NCBI RefSeq assembly: GCF_040436345.1
Contig: NC_133236.1
Coordinates: 10,256,165 to 10,320,164, forward strand
DNA length: 64,000 nucleotides
Direction of reading: 5' to 3'
Source of the DNA: Pagrus major
Lineage: Eukaryota; Chordata; Actinopteri; Spariformes; Sparidae
Shown piece after piece: positions 24,950 through 35,300 of this stretch; the first letter of the stretch is position 1; each line of letters opens with the position of its first letter. A program made the position numbers and the translations under genes. The notes beneath the pieces were generated by a model, which was given only the letters and a program-made list of their open reading frames with translations, was not told the origin of the DNA and did not search any database.

Positions 24950-27250
24950 TTACATTCAATCAGGATAATTTATTGAGATTGAATGATTGAGAAGTTTGAT
25001 TTGGTTTCAGTTCATTTTTCTTTCTTCAGCCACTGTGAATATTGCTGATCATGCTAAATGGCTTGTGATCCTTTGGAAAGCTGAAGCTCTACTTGTCAGT
25101 GGTTGTCTGAAGGTTACAACCAAGTCAACTAGTCCCTCTTTAGATTACTATTACTGTAATTCACAAGAAGCAAAGCAAAGATTAGAGACATAAACATAAT
25201 TACATTTTGTTCTTCAGTCGTTTTCCTGTTGATTATTGTCTCACAATGCCTTGGATTCATAATGTAAAAGCTTTCAGTAACTGGCCTCTTTCTTGCTGTT
25301 CAAATACTTCCCATGTCCACTTATGCTCGTGACCAAACCTTTATCACCATGCATGCACTTTGAGCTCATTGATGGCACAAATGAAAGCACTGCTCATCAT
25401 TAAGACACTTTACATGTGTTTTATAAAGCAGTCCTGGTCCATGACTCAATATTTTATCAGCCCACAAACCTTCTTAAAAGCTTAAAAGGTCAAAGCGTTG
25501 ATTTTTGAGTGAGGCTTTGTTGAAAATCCTGTCAGTAATTGAAGACCTGACATATGAGAACTGACATATTTCATTTCAGTTCACTTGCTGTTCATTTTCA
25601 ATCTGTTTTCCTGCTTTTACTTAACCTACAGTAGCATCTCTTCTTCTTAAAGCTGGAGCACAGTTCTTTAATCCAGATTTAGACAAAATAGAAAGCCTGT
25701 ATAGTGCCGTATTTTTTATATTTCAGTGCCAACAGAGGAGTTGTCACCTACTGTGGGCAAGAGAACCAAAACAGCGACATTATGTTATAAAATGTTATCA
25801 ATGGTGACCAGCAGGAAGTCCAGTTTTCATCACAAACAGGCATCAGATGTGTTTCTTGAAGTTTTATAGACAGAAATGTAAGTTATCTTTGACTGACTGA
25901 ACCCCTGCTGAACACCTTCTGAACACCTCCTGGTGTAAAGGGATTTCTTTACGATAAGTCTTAATCCAGTGACCGTATAAGATGTGACGCTGGAAATGGA
26001 AGTAATATCATTAACCGTACAGTAAAGGAGCTCTAGATTGAAAATAATGAAAAACTGTTCTCCTGTCTTGTGCCATCACCATCCATACTGAAGATAAACA
26101 TGAAATATATATGGTCTAGGCCAGATCTGAGCGAAGGTTCAGTTAGTAGTCTGGTATCATTTGTTAAGAAAGCACTTAATTTTTTCATTTTGTGGGACTT
26201 TTCAAGTGAAAAATAGTTGACGTCTCAACCAACCCTTCATTAAAAATCTGTACATTTAATATGTTATTACTTGTTTTTTAGAAGTTATGTGCTGCTATTT
26301 CATAGTACCAGCAGTGTTATAACCACAGGTGATTAAAAGTTTAATTGATGGTCCTTTTGGTCTCTGTGTCTTCAGTAACAAGGACGTTTAATTGATTCTG
26401 TTCGTCCACAGGTTCATGAGTGGGGTCACTGCTCCTTATGGGAAGCCATTTAGGCCATAATTTCATATTTCACTTGCACATACATACATTTTTATTTTTT
26501 TTTGAGCACTTGCATACTCTCAGTAGTGTATATGCATATGTGCAAGTTAAGTATGCATGTATGTAAAAGTGAGTGTGCATGTACGTAAAAGTGAGAATCA
26601 TAAAGATGCACCCAGTTCACTTCAAAATATCTTCCAGACAACCTGCCAAATAATGAAATATAATGAAGTCTGAAGTCAAGAAGAATGACAACATAAACTC
26701 TCAGTTTATCTAATTTAACTTTGTTTATGACTAATGAACACTCTGAACTGAATATTGGACTTCCTCATGAACAGACCCCAGGCAGTTCAGCTGTAAGATG
26801 TCCAACAAACGAAAAACTAGGCTGAATATAATATGATTGTTTTAAATTAATGAACTTTGTGGATCATATGTAGCTAATAAATATCAGTTATTCACATCTT
26901 TTGTCAGCTAATTATTAAAATAGCACAGAATACTTTGTTAGTTACATTTCTTTCTACATGTAATTCCTCACAGACAGCTCCACTAACCCACTGCACAGCT
27001 CTGTTTTATTACTGAGACAGTTGTAGTGTTTCACCCTGTCTCAAGCAGAACAACTCTCACTGTCTTTAATCTGCTTTCCATCAATGATCTCTCACTTCAT
27101 GGATGGTTTGTTCAGAGTGTAAAGTTCACCTCCATCTGTGTGACCCTGCTCCTACCTGGTCCTGGAGAACTTTGACCAGCAGAGGGTGCCCCGAGCCCAC
27201 TTCATCCTGTCTGCTTCTGTGTCTGAACTATGAACTATTATAACTGCTTC
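24950..27250. other. Intergenic; contains a low-copy block at 26640-26960
   Basis: No gene seen. The part near 26755-26890 (TTCAGCTGTAAGATGTCCAACAA and GATTGTTTTAAATTAATGAA) is an inverted copy of the sequence near 41875-42010, next to the duplicated Ig genes. It is therefore the left outpost of the low-copy repeat family that fills 34-63 kb. Confidence 0.5.
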
Positions 27251-27255
27251 TTGAC

Positions 27256-29265
27256 AACTGTAACACCTATGTGAGAATGCTGTTCATCGACTTCAGTTCA
27301 GCATTCAACACCATCATCCCCTCCAAACTGATCACCAAACTCAGTGACCTGGGCATCAATACCTCCCTCTGTAACTGGATTCTGGACTTCCTAACCAACA
27401 GACCACAGTCTGTTAGGTTAGATAACCACACATGGGTGCAGATCCCGGGGGGGACAGGGGGGACATGTCCCCCCCAATTTCTGAAAAACATGAATTGTCC
27501 CCCCCAATAAAAATACCCTAAATTATTCAAAATTGAACAAATGTATTTTCAGACTTCACATTCTTCACATTTTAGATTCACATCTAAAAAGAAAGGATTG
27601 AAATGGTGGAACAAATAATGTTTGACAAATATATTTCTGATTCCACATTCCATCTCTGGTCTCCTCCACTACAATGCAAATGAATGGGTAGTTTCTTACA
27701 CAGACGCTGATGACATCAGCAGGCTTTAAAAAAAACGACCCCCTCAATCTTTCCCTCAGCTCTTGAAAGTGGCTGCAGCCTGGGGCTCTGGTAATTTGCT
27801 GCAGAAGTAGATGCCTTTCTGTAAAATGGAAAATGACAGATGAAAACAGACGAGGAATGATTTTATATAGGCAAATTTATGTAAATAAATCAGATTTTGT
27901 TGGGTCAACTTGTGTTGTGTTTATTGTGCTCTTAGAACTGTGTTTTTTTAGAACTGTTTACCAGCATAACTGGCATTGTAAAAACATGATCAGTTAGTTT
28001 ACACAACTTGGTTAGGGCTTCATATTTTGATATTCATCCATATCAATTAATCATGCATAAAGTAGTCCTATACACTGGGAGAAAAGGAAGATGGTGAGAA
28101 GAATTGAGGATCTGGGAGGGTTGGAGGGAGGCGAAAGACAAGAACATGAGTAGACATTACATGCCCGAGACCCTTAAAATTATGATTTACTAATATAACA
28201 GTTAAGTAAGCAGTGATATGCACTGTTGGCTGTTTAGGACAAAGAAACAAGAAAGGTAAGCACAATAAATGATTCCCTGTGCAGTACTTTTTGAATGATA
28301 TGGCAAGCCTCTACGAAGTTGTGATTTATGGTGGCATGGTATGAGTTGCATACGGGCAAAAAAAAAAAAATCACTTTTGTGTCCCCCCCAATCCTGACAT
28401 CAGATCTGCACCCCTGTAACCACACCTCCTCAACCCTCACCCTGAGCACTGGCTTTCCACAAGGATGTGTGCTGAGCCCCCTCCTTTACTCCCTCTTCAC
28501 CTACGACTGCACACCTGCACATGGTTCAAACACCATTGTTAAGTTTGCAGACGACACAACGGTGATTGGTCTCATCAGCAATAACAATGAGTTGGCCTAC
28601 AGGGAGGAGTTCCAGCACCTAACAGCGTGGTGCACCAGCAACAACTTGGCTCTCAACACCAAGAAGACCAAAGAGCTCATTGTGGACTACATAAAGTCAA
28701 ATGGTGGCACACACACCCCCATCCATATCAATGGGATGGAGGTTGAGCGTGTCACCAGCTTCAAGTTTCTGGGTGTCCACATCTTCGAGGACCTCTCTTG
28801 GACCCTCAACACCTCCACCCTGATCAAGGAGGCTCACCAGCGTCTCTTCCTGAGGAGACTAAAGAAGGTCCATCTGCCTCCTCAGATTCTGGTGAACTTC
28901 TACCGCTGCACCATCGAGAGCATCCTTACCAACTGTGTCACAGTATGGTATGGCAACTGCTCTGCCTCTGACCGGAAAGAACTGTAGAGGGTGGTGAAAA
29001 CTGCCCAATGCATCACCGGTTCCTCACTCCCCTCCATCGAGGCTATCCAGAGCAAGCAATGTCTGCGAAAGGCACGCAGCATCATCAAGGACTGTTCCCA
29101 CCCGAACCACAGACTGATCACCCTCCTCCCCTCCGGGAGGCGCTACAGGTCTCTCCGCACCCGGACCAGTAGGTTCAGGGGAAGCTTTTTCCCTTGGTCT
29201 GTCACCCTACTGAACTCCACACCGCGGTGATGACCAACTGCCGAATCTAATCTAATCTAATCTAA
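27256..29265 (+). pseudogene. 5'-truncated non-LTR retrotransposon (reverse transcriptase), split by an insertion
   Basis: The left part encodes [13 protein letters not shown] and [14 protein letters not shown]. The right part encodes FPQGCVLSPLLYSLFTYDC, the catalytic FADD box in VKFADDTTVIG, then SFKFLGVHI and ITGSSLPS. These are reverse transcriptase blocks of a jockey/CR1/L2/Rex1-type LINE. It ends in four TCTAA units at about 29246-29265, as LINE 3' tails often do. It is truncated at the 5' end, interrupted at 27431-28416 by another element, and has a stop (TAG) at 28985-28987 in an otherwise continuing frame. Not a host gene. Confidence 0.85.
27431..28416. mobile_element. 986-bp non-autonomous hAT element inside the LINE
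   Basis: The ends are CATGGGTGCAGATC on the left and, reverse complemented, CAGGGGTGCAGATC on the right, of the hAT type CAGGGGTG. They are flanked by a perfect 8-bp target duplication TAACCACA (27423-27430 and 28417-28424). Just inside both ends are runs of C or G (TGTCCCCCCCAAT). No transposase frame is present. The LINE reading is continuous across the insertion site, which confirms the borders. Confidence 0.88.
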
Positions 29266-29400
29266 AAATTCTTGTGGTCCATGGAGAAAGTCACCAGACT
29301 CCATTAAGTAAACGTTCAATTTTGAGACTGAATAAAACTGAACTGAAACTGTATAAACTTTGTGAAACGCTGTCTACAACACATTCTTAACTAGTGTAGT
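29266..29400. repeat. Low-copy block shared with the Ig gene flanks
   Basis: CACCAGACTCCATTAAG and GTGAAACGCTGTCTACAACA match 43980-44090 in the same orientation, and 34460-34520 in the inverted one for the first part. The LINE therefore landed in a copy of the same low-copy family. Confidence 0.6.
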
Positions 29401-29482
29401 GAATGACCCTGTGGGCCGGGGAGATTGAGGGAGTGATTGCACGGGGATAATTGAAGAGTGACTCCACCTGTGGAGGGAAGTG

Positions 29483-29698
29483 TTTTGGAGGATTACACCC
29501 CGCCTTTCCAAAACCCCGCTGTTCCGAAAATAGACTTCCATTCTTCGTAATGGCGGGGTTTCCCATTTTTTCTAAAGACCCCGCTATTCCGAAAAGGCTA
29601 TTGGGGAACCCCTGACCCTAACCCTATTGGGAAGTAATTGGAACGTGAAAGTCGGATTCGGAACAGCGGTGTTTCGGAATGGAAGCCGTTTTGGAGGA
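29483..29698. mobile_element. 196-bp inverted-repeat element with 10-bp flanking duplication
   Basis: Direct flanks TTTTGGAGGA at 29483-29492 and 29689-29698. The interior has the opposed pair CCGCTGTTCCGAAAA and TTCGGAACAGCGGTGTTTCG, and a smaller second hairpin around CCCCGCTATTCCGAAAA. No frame. Class unassigned. Confidence 0.6.
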
Positions 29699-29699
29699 A

Positions 29700-30688
29700 T
29701 AGGAGGATTGAAAGGAAGAGAGTGAGCGGGTGCTAGTGTCTCTGGGGAGCGGAGCTTGGTGAGCGTTACAGGGTGGAAACCCAGCCGAGCATTTGTTGTT
29801 GCACTCAGTATCCGGGGGGTTCCGGCGTGAGGCAGGGCTGAGGTAGTGTCAGCAGGGAAACTTAGGAGTGCCTTTGTCCGCTCTCCAGCTTGGTGGCGAG
29901 GCTCTCCTGCTGCACATGGAGATGCCTCACTGCGCTGGACCGGCGGTCGCCCCACAGCAGACTCCGACTGAAGTCGGGCCGGCATTAAAGCTCGGACCCC
30001 GGGGGAGGGTCTCGGACCCCGGGAAAGTTAAGTGGTTTTAAGTTAGACTTATCCATTTTGAGTTGTTTTGTCTGTGTGTGATTTATGTTAAATGTTATGA
30101 ATTTTAATAAAGCAGCTTAGCCACAGTACCAGGGTGGGAAGGGCAGCTGGGGGGAAGGTAGACAGATTCTCGGATGTGCCACAGAATGTGTGTCCTTATC
30201 ACGCGTGTGTAGTGGAGAGTGAGTTTGGTTGCAGTGCAGTATCCTGTGTTGTGCCCTGTGGGGTTTCCAGTGGGTTTTGCCGTGCAGTATTTGCAGTGTC
30301 CTAAGGGGGTGTAATTCCGTGTGGTGCGGTCTATGTTGGCAGTGGCCATACACCTGTTTCCGACCAGAGTGGCACCAAGGGGAGTAGACTATATGACTCA
30401 CACTGTGTCCCATACCTGCGTGCTAAGCTATTTGATGTAATTTATAAACTTGTGTTAATAAAGATCATTTCATTCAGGAACACTCTCATCATTGATTAAA
30501 ACCATTTATTGCAACAAATGGCATACAGTTAGGCTTGGCACTGAAGGATCCGCTCCAAAAGCTCCCTGGATTTGACGAGCAGCATGCTAAGTCACTCCAG
30601 GGAGCGCAATGAATGCCCCCCAAAGAACAATGGAGCTCAGCACTAGCCTAGATGAGCCCATGCAAGCATCAGCCAATATGAGGAGAAC
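29700..30688. other. GC-richer unassigned sequence, no gene recognised
   Basis: This stretch is unusually GC-rich for the region. It contains AATAAAG at about 30107 and 30457 with GT-rich text around. The minus-strand frames here (up to 133 codons) have no recognisable domain. It may be terminal or flanking sequence of a retroelement. Confidence 0.3.
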
Positions 30689-30975
30689 TATGTGTAGCAA
30701 CAGCTTGCTGCAGACCTCAAGTTGTTGTCTTGATCGGGCGCAAGCATGCATCCCAAGGAGGTCATATTACCTTAGTGTGCCTAACTATGTGTTGCAGCAG
30801 CTTGCTGCAGACCTCTAACAGTATTAACTAAACGGGCGCAAGCATGCATCCCAGGGAGGTCATACTACCTTAGTGTGCCTAACTATGTGTTGCAACAGCT
30901 TGCTGCAGACCTCTAAAAGTATTAACTAATCGGGCGCAAGCATGCATCCCAAAAGAGGCCATAATACCTTAATAA
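30689..30975. repeat. 98-bp minisatellite, three units
   Basis: Units start near 30689, 30787 and 30885 with ATGTGTTGCAACAGCTTGCT. Each contains CGGGCGCAAGCATGCATCCC and ends with CCTTAGTGTGCCTAACT (the last one is diverged). It lies about 100-390 bp beyond the 3' end of the recombinase frame at 31080-31976 and could be terminal repeat material of that element. Confidence 0.8.
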
Positions 30976-31079
30976 ATATGATGAAACCCAGCCATCCACT
31001 TCAATGCAGCTTTTATTAACTGAATTTTTTTTTTTTTTTTTTACATGACCGTATCCTATAAGGTCTTGCTCATGGCCTT

Positions 31080-31976
31080 CTAAGCAGATATAATTTCCTT
31101 GAGTTTGGGACGAACATAACGCTCGAAAGCTGATGACGACCAGCGGCCCATTGCCTTGACTGTGGAAGCAGGAACGACGTTAGCTGCGGTGGTTGCTGCG
31201 CCGATGCGGAAGGAGTGGGAAGTGTACAGGTGGGGAGGCAGTCCACAATGCTGGCAGATCAGACGGAGGCGAGTGGTGAACCAGGACCGGGACATGGGCC
31301 TTCCTTTGTCAGTCAGGAACAAGGGCTCGTTTGGCTTAGCATGAGGTCGCCACTGAAGATATCGGACCATGGAGGACAGAGGACAGAAAGCAGTGTTAGT
31401 TTGAGTGATTACTATGGTTGAACCTTTACCTTCTTTGTCTGTTTTGGAGTGTTTAAGGTGAATAGAGTATGTGTTAGCTTTAACAGTAATATCTGATCTC
31501 GTGAGGTCGTGCAGAGGATTAAAGGTGTCTGTATTGGTAGTGAATTCACCACACCTAAGGAACCCATAAAAAGCTGTGCAGAAAACCGCTTCTAATAGAG
31601 AATCTGTGTAAGGCTCGAAACACCCTTGCCTTAAATGAGTCACCGTTTTGTGAATAAGAGACAAAGAAAAAGGAAGGTGCTTATCGTGGCTTCCTGGCTG
31701 CTCCTTATTCAGCCCCTTGAAGAGGAGGCATACAGAGGGATGTCCGAGAAGGTTACTAATTGAAGGATCTGCACATCTTAAATGAAACTGAATACCTGCC
31801 ACTGATGCTTTAATGGAAGAAGGTTGCATTTTGCGAGATTGAAAACAATGAACTATGAAAGCACAAATCACAGGTATGTTAACAGGCATCACAGGAACAG
31901 AAAAAGCTGCAGAGAAGGAGGTAAAATGAGACCAAGCAGATTCATACATCCTTAAGAGTGGATTTTGCCAGCCCAT
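31080..31976 (-). CDS. Tyrosine recombinase of a DIRS/Ngaro-like retroelement
   Basis: A 298-codon frame with the tyrosine recombinase catalytic set in order: Arg in FLRCGEF, Lys in HLKHSKTDKEGKG, the H-x-x-R box in TSHSFRIGAATT, Trp in MGRWSS and the nucleophile Tyr in FERYVRP. Such enzymes integrate DIRS-type retroelements by site-specific recombination. Directly upstream on the same strand is an RNase H tail, which fits a DIRS or Ngaro element rather than a Crypton. The N-terminus appears shifted: residues expected before MYESAW lie in another frame, so the element is probably inactive. It is a mobile-element gene, not a host gene. Confidence 0.8.
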   Translation of the reverse strand: MGWQNPLLRMYESAWSHFTSFSAAFSVPVMPVNIPVICAFIVHCFQSRKMQPSSIKASVAGIQFHLRCADPSISNLLGHPSVCLLFKGLNKEQPGSHDKHLPFSLSLIHKTVTHLRQGCFEPYTDSLLEAVFCTAFYGFLRCGEFTTNTDTFNPLHDLTRSDITVKANTYSIHLKHSKTDKEGKGSTIVITQTNTAFCPLSSMVRYLQWRPHAKPNEPLFLTDKGRPMSRSWFTTRLRLICQHCGLPPHLYTSHSFRIGAATTAANVVPASTVKAMGRWSSSAFERYVRPKLKEIISA

Positions 31977-32019
31977 TTCTCATGTAATGAGATGCCAATT
32001 TCATGTAATCATAGAGGGT

Positions 32020-32205
32020 GCCCTCTAATCGAGTACAGTCTGAGCGAAGGCTGGGCAGTTCAGGCCTTGACGTGCTGCGTTGGGACAGAGAATTCTGAAT
32101 TCCTGAAATTTAAATCGGGACAAGGAGTCAGCAATTTTATTATCAAGGCCAGGAAGGTGAGCAGCACGGAGAGTGGAGTTACACATAACGGATGTCCATG
32201 TTAAA
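32020..32205 (-). pseudogene. RNase H C-terminal remnant of the same retroelement
   Basis: On the minus strand the frame reads HLPGLDNKIADSLSRFKFQ, the conserved end of retroelement RNase H (GxxNxxADxLSR), and then meets a stop shortly before the recombinase. The rest of the reverse transcriptase is not visible upstream, so the copy is 5'-truncated. Confidence 0.7.
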
Positions 32206-32357
32206 GCTATGGTCTACGATTTGAAAGATTTATCATTATTATTAACATTATTTAGATGGTGGTTATGGCCCAATAGTATGACCTACACCATGTGAAGAGT
32301 AAAAGGAACCAAATAAATCCATTCTCTCTAGAGCCTGCAAAACTGAAAAGAAATTGA

Positions 32358-32394
32358 CCAATAGGAGCCATCCGGTCCGGATGGCTCCTATTGG
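32358..32394. repeat. Perfect 37-nt palindrome
   Basis: CCAATAGGAGCCATCCGG, one T, then its exact reverse complement. Outside it, ATTGA and TCAAT extend the pairing with one unpaired base. It includes two CCAAT boxes in opposite orientation. Confidence 0.9.
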
Positions 32395-32545
32395 ATCAAT
32401 TTTCCCATCCAATCCCCTCATTCACTCTCCTGCTCCTGCTCACGTCTGGTCCCGACCCACTTCCGAATTTGAAACTACAAGCGGACAAGAGGTTTGTTTT
32501 GCCCTGAGCAGTTCAGCTGCTCGAAAACGAAAAGTCTGTCACTGA

Positions 32546-32690
32546 AAAGACACAAAGCGGAGATGTGAAACAAAGAGGTCTCAAACTGGAGTAAACATCG
32601 GGTCATCATTTGAACGGTGGCAAAAGGTCCGTGAAGATATGGACCTGATGCTGATACAGTAGAGTTTCTGTTGAACAGGTAATCTTTCGT
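32546..32690 (+). pseudogene. Degenerate exon of a fish repeat-borne gene (FERW motif)
   Basis: After an in-frame stop at 32543-32545 the sequence encodes KRRCETKRSQT and VNIGSSFERWQKVRE. In another frame it then encodes PDADTVEFLLNR, ending at a donor-like GTAATC. This resembles the N-terminal exon of a multicopy fish gene type with a GxxFERWRxLR...DAxVAxFLL pattern. The stop and frame change indicate decay. Family attribution is from memory and tentative. Confidence 0.35.
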
Positions 32691-32694
32691 CTTT

Positions 32695-33555
32695 ATTGTG
32701 GATGTTGTGACACAGATAACTTTCATGCCGATGCTGGCTTATGACTGTGAAAGCTGCCGTTAGTTTGTTTCTGTGTTATTAGACGGTGTCGAGACAATTT
32801 ATGTCTCTGCATTGTCAACACTTGTTTATTTGTTCGACAGAGACGTTAGCCTCTATGTTAGTATTGTAAGCTAACAACAAGCTAACATTGCTATCATGTT
32901 TACACCAAATCAGCCTATTTATTTGCTCGTGGCAGCTAAATGAAGCAGCAAGTGAAAAGTAAATGAAACCCTCCGCTTCAGGTTGGGGTTTCAATCATCC
33001 TGTCCGGATTTATTAACAACCTCTCGCCCGGTCACTACTCAACTGTTTTGCTAACCCTCCTCCCGGTCTTGTCCGTTTGTTTTCAAGGAAGCCTTTGCTA
33101 AATCAATATGATGGATTAACATATACGCGTTACGATGTGTGTTTTTGTGTGTCTTATCTGTCATAAAAAAGAGATTACGGTTTACGGGGCACGTTTGTGT
33201 CGCGGTCGGGTGCTACTCAGACAACAGCTGGGACACACACAGCTGGTCCGAGGCTCATGCAGGTTTATTTTTCAGCCACAATGTGGAAGCGATCGTTATG
33301 ATTAAAGCTGACGGTAGCATCTGTTAGTCTCTTGGCCCTCAATAACTTTTAGAAGTGGCTAACTTAGCTGTTGATAAATAATAACTTATTACCTAGCTGC
33401 AACGTAACGTAGCTGTAAAATGCTAATGACGCTACGCTAGCTTGGCTGTGGAGCTTAGCTGTGGACATTGTAATGACTTACAAGATTTACGTTAGTTTCA
33501 GCGTGCATTGTAGTAACTTTACCTGTGAATCTGACGTTAATCTCTCGTTAAATTA
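32695..33555. other. No gene seen
   Basis: Moderately CpG-containing sequence downstream of the degenerate exon. It might be its first intron or an old CpG-rich promoter. The 62-codon frame at 33139-33327 has no recognisable domain. Confidence 0.3.
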
Positions 33556-33564
33556 TGCAAAAGC

Positions 33565-33835
33565 CTATTTATCCAAAACAGCTGTTGTAGTATGACCATG
33601 AGGAGAACCTTGGTGTGTGTGGTGATTTTGGAGTCTCAATACTGTATAACAGTGCAGCTATTGATTAATATTGGTAGATATTAATGATTAATACCAATAA
33701 AAAATCACCAAAATTATAAAAAGGCACATTTTTCCAAAACAGCTGTTGTAGTATGACCATGAGAAGACCCTTGATGTGTGTAGTGATTTTGGAGTCTCTG
33801 TACTGTATAACAGTGGAGTTATTGATTTTTGTTTG
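33565..33835. repeat. Tandem duplication of about 155 bp, two units
   Basis: AACAGCTGTTGTAGTATGAC begins both units (about 33579 and 33738). Both continue through GTGATTTTGGAGTCTC and TACTGTATAACAGTG. Non-coding. Confidence 0.75.
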
Positions 33836-34095
33836 CAGCGAATGAATGGAACTCCGGTTGGAACTGCCAGGACTGGAGTTCCCAGGGTTCTATGCGGCGT
33901 GATGACGATGGGGGGTGGGCCGAATGTCATCATCGCAGGTGAGACGTCTGACGATCCAAGCTGAGGAGATGTGTTTTGGGGTGCTCTGGTGGACAGAATC
34001 TCCAGGCGTTGAATCCGAGTGTTCATCTCGTTGAGGGAGGATTGGATGTTGGACAGTGCAGTGAGGACTGGATCTTCGTTTGATGGTGGATATAA
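33835..34095 (-). pseudogene. Possible gag-like coding remnant
   Basis: The minus-strand frame contains a heptad-like stretch (VLTALSNIQSSLNEMNTRI) followed by a proline-rich part. It could be a gag-type ORF of a DIRS/Ngaro-like element on the same strand as the recombinase 2 kb away, but no diagnostic motif is present. Confidence 0.3.
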
Positions 34096-34189
34096 TATAT
34101 ATATACTTAAATATATATTTATATATTTATAATAGACCAGACTTCTGAACACTTTTTAACTTACTGTTCTTTGTTGTTCTTGTTCCTTC

Positions 34190-34310
34190 TAGTTGAATGT
34201 TGTTTGTTTATGTTCATGTTTACGTCTATGTACATCGTGTGCGAAGAAAAACCAAGTCAAATTCCTTGTTTGTGTTTCACATACTTGGCCAATAAAGCTG
34301 ATGGCTGTTT
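34190..34310 (+). mobile_element. Probable LINE 3' end
   Basis: CAAATTCCTTGTTTGTG and ACTTGGCCAATAAAGCTGAT match the 3' terminal style of fish non-LTR elements. No reverse transcriptase remains. Confidence 0.45.
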
Positions 34311-34394
34311 GCCAACATGTCTTCGTTCTTTTTATAGTTTGGCTACTTTAGTGTAAAGTTTCCTGTGCAGATTCAAAGTGAAACCACAGTAAAC

Positions 34395-34397
<3 letters not shown>

Positions 34398-34459
<62 letters not shown>
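34398..34459. repeat. (TA)n microsatellite
   Basis: Uninterrupted TA tract of about 62 bp, directly at the left border of the left inverted-duplication arm. Confidence 0.95.
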
Positions 34460-34463
<4 letters not shown>

Positions 34464-35300
34464 TTCTCTCGTCATTTTAAAGGAGTCTGGTGACTTTCTC
34501 CACGGACCACAAGAAGCAGATCATATTAGTTACTGTTAACTATATTTGTAAAATGTGACATGTTTATCATCAATATGTTTTATTCTTTAATACATCTGGT
34601 GTGATGTTGAGGTACAGCTGCTGAAACTCTTCAGATATTTTGTCTTCTCTTCCTGCAGTTTTTGGTTCAGGTCATTACTTTGAGATATTATTGTGATCAA
34701 ACACTCCTGTTAGCTGTCAAAAGAGGTGTGTTTGACCCTGGACACTCCTCACATGAACATCTCTGTACAGAATCTGTGTGTTTGAGGTCTGAAGGACACA
34801 AAGAACTGTCTTTATTGACCGTCTGTGTTTTCCTCTGCTTGTGATGTACTCTCACTGTTTGATGTGAAGGTTTTCTAATGTTCCTTCCACATACAAAGAC
34901 TGACTGCAGACACGAGCATCGACTCTCTTGAAGTTTAACATCGACTTCAGTAAAGTTTAACCAGAATTGTACAGCAGCACCCAATAAAAATATGAAACAT
35001 ATTTTTGGAGGGTGAATGCTGCTGAAGTACAAGTTCTGTCAGAAAACTGTTGTTACGTATCATTGGACATTTTTAAGTGGTTGTATGGAAATTCAGGAGC
35101 TTTTGTATCACATAAACAACACCACTGTATGAGTCCCTGGCAGCTATTCTGTGTTAACCAGAACACAATTAGATAGTCAGACGAGTTTGCCACAGGTATG
35201 CAATGTTAGGCCAAAACAAAAACTTCCACAAGCAATCTGCCAATGTCAACATGTCTCTTAGTACCTGATTTCACTTACTAAACCTGCCACCCCACATGCC

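Noticed and set aside
29584..29985. 133-codon minus-strand frame in GC-rich sequence
   Set aside because: Overlaps the inverted-repeat element and shows no domain; Pro/Ala-rich shadow.
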